Shown here piece by piece: positions 59,405-64,000 of a stretch of 64,000 bases of DNA. The translations under genes were made by a program, and so were the position numbers. Location: NCBI RefSeq assembly GCF_040050925.1, contig NZ_CP157390.1, forward strand, positions 4,009,718-4,073,717. Direction: 5' to 3'. The notes under the pieces were generated by a model that saw only the letters and a list, made by a program, of their open reading frames with translations, was not told the origin of the DNA and ran no database searches. This DNA comes from Leifsonia sp. NPDC080035 (lineage in GTDB: Bacteria; Actinomycetota; Actinomycetes; Actinomycetales; Microbacteriaceae). Every line of letters starts with the position of its first letter. The first letter of the stretch is position 1.

Positions 59405-60709
59405 TCAGCCGCCGAGCGACTGCTTGACCTGGTCCTGAGCGGTCTGCAGCGCCGCCTTGATGTCGGAGTCGGAGACCGTGCTGCCGGTCGCGATCTTGGC
59501 GAACATGTCGTTCATCGCCTTGCCGACGGTGTTCTCGAACTGGTCCTCGGCGGGCACCAGCGGCAGCGGCTTCGACATCTCGTTGTAGATCTTCTGGAAC
59601 GTCGCCGCCTCGTCGGCGTTGTCGGTGAACACGGCCTTGGCGCCGTTCAGCACCGGGAGCGTGGAGAACGGCTTGCCGAGCGTGGTCTGGGTGTCCTCGC
59701 TGGTCATGAACTTCACGAACTTGAGCGCGGCGTCCTTGTTCTTCGTGTTCTTGAAGACGGACAGGTTGATGCCGGCGACGTGGCTGGCGACCGGCTTGCC
59801 GCCCTCGGGCGCGGGGAACGGGACGACGCCGTACTGGTCGGCCTTCATGCCGTTGGCGACGATCGAGGAGTCCGCGTTGTTCTGGCTGAGGATCATCGCG
59901 ACCTTGCCGGTGGCGAAGTCGTTGACCGCCTGCACGCCGTTGTCGTACTGGGCGTTGGAGGTGTTGACGACCTTGTCCGTCTGCATGAGATCGAGGTAGC
60001 GCTTGATCCCATCCACGTTCTCGCTGGAGGTGAACGTCGGGTCGCCCTTGTCGTCGAACCACTCCCCGCCGTTCTGGGCGGAGTTGATGAAGGCGAAGTG
60101 CGCGTTCTCGGTGTAGCTGCCCGCGGCGAGCGAGAAGGCGTACTTGCCGCCGGTGGTCAGCTTCTTGGCGTCGGTGACCAGCTCCTCCCACGTGGTCGGC
60201 GGCTGGACGCCGGCGGCCTGGAACATCGCCTTGTTGTAGTAGAGGCCGTATGCGAGGCCGTAGAGCGGGACGCTGGTGGGCGTCTTGCCCGAGGCGCCGC
60301 CGGTCTCGAGCGCGGTCTTGACGAACTTGTCCTTGCCGCCGATGGCCTTCATCTCGCTGTCGCCGAACGGGAGGAACGCGCCGGTTGCCTGGAGCGAGGC
60401 CGCCCAGGTGTTGCCGATGTTCAGCACGTCGGGCCCCTGGCCGGAGGTGACGGCGGTCTGGATGCGCGTCTGCAGGTCGTTCCAGCCGATCACCTCGAGC
60501 TTGACCTTGATTCCGGTCTGCTTGGTGAAGTCGTTCAGCACGGGCGTCAGGACTTGTTTGTCGTTGTCGAGGCTGGTGCCCTGGTTGCTCGCCCAGTACG
60601 TGATCGTCGATCCGCTGGACGAGGATCCCGACCCCGTGCCTGTGCAGCCGGCGACCACGAGTGAGAGCGTGGCTGCCAGGGCCGCGGCGGCGATGGCGCG
60701 TTTCCTCAT
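59405..60709 (-). CDS. Sugar-binding lipoprotein of an ABC importer (family 1)
   Basis: 434 residues from ATG 60709, with AAGGAG directly upstream. The signal peptide has a lipobox (LVVAGC, Cys22) followed by a Gly/Ser linker. The family 1 solute-binding features are ITYWASNQGT, VLNDFTKQTGIKVKLEVIGW, GPDVLNIGNTWAASL and VPLYGLAYGLYYNKAMFQAAG. It captures a saccharide outside the membrane for the two permeases. A perfect LacI-type palindrome lies about 50 bp upstream of the start codon, so expression should be derepressed by sugar. Confidence 0.92.
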   Translation of the reverse strand: MRKRAIAAAALAATLSLVVAGCTGTGSGSSSSGSTITYWASNQGTSLDNDKQVLTPVLNDFTKQTGIKVKLEVIGWNDLQTRIQTAVTSGQGPDVLNIGNTWAASLQATGAFLPFGDSEMKAIGGKDKFVKTALETGGASGKTPTSVPLYGLAYGLYYNKAMFQAAGVQPPTTWEELVTDAKKLTTGGKYAFSLAAGSYTENAHFAFINSAQNGGEWFDDKGDPTFTSSENVDGIKRYLDLMQTDKVVNTSNAQYDNGVQAVNDFATGKVAMILSQNNADSSIVANGMKADQYGVVPFPAPEGGKPVASHVAGINLSVFKNTKNKDAALKFVKFMTSEDTQTTLGKPFSTLPVLNGAKAVFTDNADEAATFQKIYNEMSKPLPLVPAEDQFENTVGKAMNDMFAKIATGSTVSDSDIKAALQTAQDQVKQSLGG

Positions 60710-60761
60710 TGTGACTCCTTCGTCTCTTGATGGGGGCGCACAGGGCGCCGCGCTGAGCATA

Positions 60762-60777
60762 ACTGAACCGGTTCAGT
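60762..60777. promoter_or_regulatory. Perfect LacI-family operator upstream of the sugar operon
   Basis: ACTGAACCGGTTCAGT is a 16-bp perfect palindrome with the central CG of LacI-family operators. It lies 53 bp before the start of the sugar-binding protein gene. A near-identical copy precedes the LacI gene itself (62027-62040), making recognition by that protein likely. Confidence 0.85.
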
Positions 60778-60947
60778 GAAGCCAAGTATTGAATTCCACC
60801 CTCGTTTGGGGTAGGGCCTCGCTGGCCACTCCCCCTCGCCGCCGGCACGGCGCGCAGCGGGCTCGAGCGATCTCGAGCGGTCGTGACATGCCGTGTGGCC
60901 GGTCCCGACGTGGCGCGTCGCGACCGCTCGGCCGCGGGCCAGCGCGG

Positions 60948-61970
60948 CTACGCGGCGGCGGCGGCGCGGACGCTCGTCGCGCGGACGAGGAGGGACGACC
61001 GGCGCGCGGTCGTGATCGTCGGCGCGGTGCCCGCGAGCTGGTCGAGGAGCATCCGGGTGGCGCGGCGGCCCTGCTCCTCCGGGTAGCGCGCGAGAGCCGT
61101 GATCGGGCGGGAGCCGAGCCGGCAGAGCAGGGAGTCGTCCCAGCTGGCGAGCGCCACGTCCTCCCGTCCCGCGCGGGTCAGCGCCGCCTGGGCGCCGAGC
61201 GCCAGCAGGTCGTTCGAGGTGATCACGGCCGTGATGGTGGGGTTCTCCGCCACCGCGCGGGCGGCGATCCGCTCGCCCGCCTCCATCGAGTAGTCGGACG
61301 ACTCGAACGCGACGCGCATCCCGTGGGCCGCCGCCCGCGCCCGCACCGCATCCGTCCGGTCCAGCTCGTGCTCGAACTCCTCGGGACCGCGGATGTGCAG
61401 CAGACTGCGGTGGCCGAGGCCTGCGAGATGGTCGACCAGCATCCCGGCGTCGCCCGCCGCGTCGTAGAGCAGCACCCGGCCGGGCGCCAGCGGCTCCCGG
61501 TTGCCGTGCAGCACGTAGTGCAGGCCGAGGCCGTCGAGCAGCGCGGGCCGCGGGTCGTCGATGGTGATGTCGAAGAGCATGACCCCGTCGACCCGGCGCT
61601 CCGCGCTCCAGCGGCGGTAGGTGGCGACGTCGAGCCCGTCGTCCATCCCGACCATCCGCAGCAGCAGCGACAGACCGGCCGCGCCCAGCTCGGTCTCGAC
61701 GCCGGCCAGCAGGCTCATGTAGTACGGCTCCGCCCCGAGGAGGCCCGGGTCGCGGCGGAGGACGATGCCGATCGCGTCGGAGCGGGCGCGGGAGAGGGCG
61801 CGGGCACTGGAGCTCGGGTGCCAGCCCAGCTCCTCGGCGAGCGCGAGGACGCGCTGCCGTGTCTCCGCGCTGACCCCCGGCTGCCCGTTGAGCGCGTAGG
61901 ACACCGACGCCTTCGACAGGCCCAGGCGGTCGGCGAGACCGCCGATCGTCACGCGCGCCTGCCCTGCCAC
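60948..61970 (-). CDS. LacI family transcriptional regulator of the sugar operon
   Basis: 340 residues. The N-terminal LacI helix-turn-helix (TIGGLADRLGLSKASVSYAL) with hinge helix region (SSSARALSRARSDAIGIVL) is followed by a periplasmic-binding-protein-like sensor domain. It is transcribed toward the sugar transport genes, on the same strand and upstream of them. Its own upstream region holds CTGAAGCGGTTCAG (62027-62040), one mismatch from the perfect site ahead of the transport genes, so it probably controls both. The ligand is presumably the saccharide or its breakdown product (inference). Confidence 0.92.
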   Translation of the reverse strand: MAGQARVTIGGLADRLGLSKASVSYALNGQPGVSAETRQRVLALAEELGWHPSSSARALSRARSDAIGIVLRRDPGLLGAEPYYMSLLAGVETELGAAGLSLLLRMVGMDDGLDVATYRRWSAERRVDGVMLFDITIDDPRPALLDGLGLHYVLHGNREPLAPGRVLLYDAAGDAGMLVDHLAGLGHRSLLHIRGPEEFEHELDRTDAVRARAAAHGMRVAFESSDYSMEAGERIAARAVAENPTITAVITSNDLLALGAQAALTRAGREDVALASWDDSLLCRLGSRPITALARYPEEQGRRATRMLLDQLAGTAPTITTARRSSLLVRATSVRAAAAA

Positions 61971-62026
61971 GTCGCCCTCCTTCGCGGTCGTCCGCCACGG
62001 ACGGCCCGCCCCAAGAGTAGCGGCAG

Positions 62027-62040
62027 CTGAAGCGGTTCAG
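62027..62040. promoter_or_regulatory. Second LacI-family operator, upstream of the lacI-like gene
   Basis: CTGAAGCGGTTCAG differs by one base from the palindrome core at 60763-60776. It lies 57 bp before the regulator start (61970) and 111 bp before the divergent oxidoreductase start (62151), so autoregulation is likely and an effect on the divergent gene possible. Confidence 0.75.
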
Positions 62041-62150
62041 AATGCTCCCCGGCGCGCCGGACGGTTTGCCCGGACTCCGGCGTGATTCGCGACGACAGGC
62101 TCCCCGAGGTCCGGCAGAATGACGAGGAAACGCAAGGAGAGAGGCTCGTC

Positions 62151-63563
62151 GTGGCATCCACCGTGTTCGAACGCCGTCGTCCCGCCGAGTCCGTCGTCGC
62201 CGGCGCGCTCGCCGATGCCCGGCAGGGCGTGTACTGGATCGAGGACGCTCCCGGCGACCCGTATCCGCGCCTGACCGGCGACATCAGCTGCGACCTCGCC
62301 GTCGTCGGCGGCGGCTACTCCGGGCTCTGGACGGCGCTGCTCGCCGCGCGCGAGAACCCCGGCGCCCGCGTCGTACTTCTGGAGGGCAGGCGGATCGGCT
62401 GGGCCGCCTCCGGCCGCAACGGCGGCTTCTGCGAGGCCAGCCTCACCCACGGCGACGAGAACGGGCGCAGCCGCTTCCCCGAGGAGTTCGACCGCCTCCA
62501 GGAGCTCGGGATGGCGAACCTGGACGAGATCGAGGCGACCATCGCCGAGCTGGGCCTCGACGCCGAGTTCGAGCGCAACGGGGCGATCGACCTGGCCACC
62601 GAGCCGCACCAAATGGAGTGGCTGCGGGAGGCCGCGGCCGACGCGGGCGAGGAGGCGCGCTTCCTCGACACCGCCGCGATCCAGGCCGAGGTGCACTCCC
62701 CCACCTATCTCGCCGGGTTGCTCCGCACCAGGGACTCGGCGCTGGTCCACCCGGCGAAGCTCGCCAGGGCGCTCGCACGTGCCTGCGAGGCGGCGGGCGT
62801 CGAGATCTTCGAGCACAGCCCGGTCGAGGGCATCGGCGACGGGACCACGCTCTACACGCCGCAAGGTGTCGTCCGTTCCCAGCGCACCGCGCTCGCCACG
62901 AACGTGTTCCCGAGCCTGCTGAAGCGCAACCGGCTCGCCACGGTCCCGGTCTACGACTACGTGCTGATGACGGAGCCGCTGTCCGCCGAGCGGCTCGCCT
63001 CGATCGGCTGGTCGGGCCGCCAGGGCCTCGGCGACTCGGCCAACCAGTTCCACTATTACCGGCTCACCCGCGACAACCGCATCCTGTTCGGCGGCTACGA
63101 CGCGATCTACCACTTCGGCGGCCGGGTGCGGGAGCGGTACGAGGATCGGCCGGAGACGTTCCGCCGGCTGGCTTCGCACTTCTTCACCACGTTCCCGCAG
63201 CTGGAGGGTCTCACCTTCACACACCGGTGGGCCGGCGCGATCGACACCTGCAGCCGGTTCTGCGCGTTCTTCGGCACCGCTCGCGGCGGGAAGGTCGCCT
63301 ATGCGGCCGGGTACACCGGCCTCGGCGTCGCGGCCACGCACTTCGGCGCGCGGGTGATGCTCGACCTGCTGGACGGACGGAGTACGGAGCGCACCGAGCT
63401 CGCGCTGGTGAAGAGCCGCCCGCTGCCGTTCCCGCCGGAGCCAGCCGCCGCCGTCGGCATCAACCTGACCCGCTGGTCCCTGGATCGGGCCGACCACCGC
63501 GAAGGCAGGCGCAACCTGTTCCTGCGGACGCTCGACGCGGTCGGGCTCGGCTTCGACTCCTGA
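62151..63563 (+). CDS. FAD-dependent oxidoreductase of the DAO family (gamma-glutamylputrescine oxidase-like)
   Basis: 470 residues from GTG 62151, with AAGGAG at 62134-62139; the open frame from ATG 62082 would bury this site. FAD dinucleotide fold CDLAVVGGGYSGLWTALLA (about residues 45-63), then GWAASGRNGGFCEASL and, near the end, YAAGYTGLGVAATH. This is the PuuB/OrdL layout of amine oxidases acting on gamma-glutamylated polyamines or amino acids. PucR-family genes are often next to such purine/polyamine catabolic genes, and the C-terminal end of one follows on the opposite strand here. Confidence 0.87.
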   Translation: MASTVFERRRPAESVVAGALADARQGVYWIEDAPGDPYPRLTGDISCDLAVVGGGYSGLWTALLAARENPGARVVLLEGRRIGWAASGRNGGFCEASLTHGDENGRSRFPEEFDRLQELGMANLDEIEATIAELGLDAEFERNGAIDLATEPHQMEWLREAAADAGEEARFLDTAAIQAEVHSPTYLAGLLRTRDSALVHPAKLARALARACEAAGVEIFEHSPVEGIGDGTTLYTPQGVVRSQRTALATNVFPSLLKRNRLATVPVYDYVLMTEPLSAERLASIGWSGRQGLGDSANQFHYYRLTRDNRILFGGYDAIYHFGGRVRERYEDRPETFRRLASHFFTTFPQLEGLTFTHRWAGAIDTCSRFCAFFGTARGGKVAYAAGYTGLGVAATHFGARVMLDLLDGRSTERTELALVKSRPLPFPPEPAAAVGINLTRWSLDRADHREGRRNLFLRTLDAVGLGFDS

Positions 63564-63606
63564 GTCCGCGCCCGCGCGGCATCGGCCCGGCCGGCCCGAG
63601 CCCGAC

Positions 63607-63661
63607 GATTTGCGGCACATCGTGGGAACGACCTGGCCAGAGGCGCGATGTGTGCCAAATC
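63607..63661. terminator. Palindromic element downstream of the PucR gene copy
   Basis: GATTTGCGGCACATCG (63607-63622) is mirrored by CGATGTGTGCCAAATC (63646-63661), with three central mismatches. It lies between the convergent oxidoreductase gene and the PucR remnant. A diverged copy occurs at about 63845-63900. Probable bidirectional terminator duplicated with the gene end. Confidence 0.55.
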
Positions 63662-63676
63662 GAGCGGTGGCGCCCG

Positions 63677-63814
63677 TCAGGCCGGCCGGGCGAGAACGGC
63701 CGCGTGCAGCGCGCCGATCGTCTCGCCGTCGTCCAGGTCGAAGCCGAGCAGCTCCTCGATGAGCGCGATCCGCTGGTAGAACACCGACCGGGACAGGTGG
63801 CTCGCCGCCGTTCT
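63677..63814 (-). pseudogene. Truncated duplicate of a PucR-family gene 3' end
   Basis: 46 codons ending at TGA 63677-63679 read TAASHLSRSVFYQRIALIEE, then LLGFDLDDGETIGALHAAVL, the C-terminal PucR helix-turn-helix. Upstream of 63815 the frame enters the noncoding part of the second repeat unit, so this copy has no N-terminal domains and no start. It is a remnant of tandem duplication of the real gene end at 63914. Confidence 0.8.
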
Positions 63815-63913
63815 CGCGCGGCATCGGCCCGGCCGGGCCCCACAATTTGCGGCAAATCGTGGGAACGACCCGGCCAGAGGCACGATGTGTGCCACATCGA
63901 GCGGGGGCGCCCG

Positions 63914-64000
63914 TCAGGCCGGCCGGGCGAGAACGGCCGCGTGCAGCGCGCCGATCGTCTCGCCGTCGTCCAGGTCGAAGCCGAGCAGCTCCTCGATGAG
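63914..64000 (-). CDS. PucR-family transcriptional regulator, C-terminal end only (runs off the window)
   Basis: 28 residues and a TGA at 63914-63916: LIEELLGFDLDDGETIGALH followed by AAVLARPA. This matches the end of the PucR C-terminal helix-turn-helix (HTH_30), where RIEELLGxDLDDPE is standard. The rest of the protein lies outside the window. Such regulators often control nearby purine, polyamine or amino acid catabolic genes, here perhaps the DAO-family oxidoreductase. The sequence is identical to the corresponding part of the truncated copy at 63677. Confidence 0.75.
   Translation of the reverse strand, partial: LIEELLGFDLDDGETIGALHAAVLARPA

Larger units (their letters stand above)
63573..64000. 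repeat. Tandem direct duplication (about 240 bp per unit) at the right edge
   Basis: The unit begins with CGCGCGGCAT at 63573 and again at 63815. It contains a hairpin-forming intergenic element and then the C-terminal coding part of a PucR-family gene read on the minus strand. The two copies differ by a 5-bp indel and a handful of substitutions in the noncoding part, but are identical over the coding part visible in both (about 87 bp). The second copy runs off the window. Confidence 0.85.

Noticed and set aside
62082..62150. Upstream start ATG 62082 for the DAO-family oxidoreductase.
   Set aside because: It would place the AAGGAG at 62134 inside the gene; GTG 62151 at proper spacing gives the normal N terminus.

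Overview
The window is a high-GC, gene-dense actinobacterial chromosome segment, most likely from a Microbacteriaceae member (Leifsonia-like). The reasons are GC-rich third codon positions and typical actinobacterial blocks: an accA1/accD1-type leucine operon, a DUF6113-fdxA-dapC cluster, an IdeR/DtxR-type iron box before efeUOB, a RamB-like regulator divergent from aceA, a nadABC operon led by NrtR, and a glycine riboswitch before gcvTHP. I see no rRNA, tRNA, CRISPR, insertion sequence or prophage. The genus is an inference from content.

Layout. 1-4.6 kb: end of a GNAT acetyltransferase, histidine phosphatase, M16 peptidase, a TetR regulator with a palindromic operator, and an aldo/keto reductase with a long N-terminal extension. 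4.7-13.3 kb: a seven-gene acyl-CoA operon (carboxyltransferase, biotin carboxylase, acyl-CoA dehydrogenase, CoA-transferase A and B, MaoC hydratase, CitE-like lyase) matching the mycobacterial Rv2498c-Rv2504c type, with a divergent TetR gene and two matching inverted repeats between them. Its expected role is catabolism of leucine and possibly itaconate to acetyl-CoA and acetoacetate or pyruvate. 13.3-19.4 kb: penicillin-acylase-family enzyme, citrate synthase, DapC, ferredoxin, DUF6113 membrane protein. 19.4-25.9 kb: the EfeUOB iron importer, a lipoprotein, TypA and a small secreted protein.

26-34.3 kb: a peptide-type ABC importer (solute-binding lipoprotein, an enlarged OppB-like permease, OppC-like permease, fused DppD/DppF-like ATPase), interrupted by an opposite-strand PH-domain membrane protein, then a CPBP-family membrane protein. 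34.3-45 kb: the glycine cleavage operon gcvTHP under a tandem glycine riboswitch, and divergently nrtR-nadA-nadB-nadC-cysteine desulfurase for de novo NAD synthesis. 45-53 kb: DHA2 MFS exporter, an AhpD-like/cupin/DUF488 trio, and the glyoxylate shunt genes aceA-aceB divergent from a RamB-like regulator.

53-64 kb: a large secreted protein with YVTN-type beta-propeller repeats, a Listeria-Bacteroides repeat and three CWB2 domains; a carbohydrate locus (cytoplasmic GH5-like hydrolase, two permeases, sugar-binding lipoprotein, LacI regulator) with a perfect and a near-perfect LacI operator; an FAD-dependent amine oxidase; and at the right edge the C-terminal end of a PucR-family regulator whose 3' end and downstream hairpin are tandemly duplicated.

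The metabolic genes converge on central carbon: leucine, glycine and possibly itaconate breakdown feed acetyl-CoA or C1 units into citrate synthase and the glyoxylate shunt. I did not find a clearly undescribed multi-gene system. The least explained signals are a set of intergenic palindromes sharing sequence modules, the tandem duplication at the right edge, the inserted membrane segments in the OppB-like permease, and the gene-poor stretch 52.5-53.05 kb.
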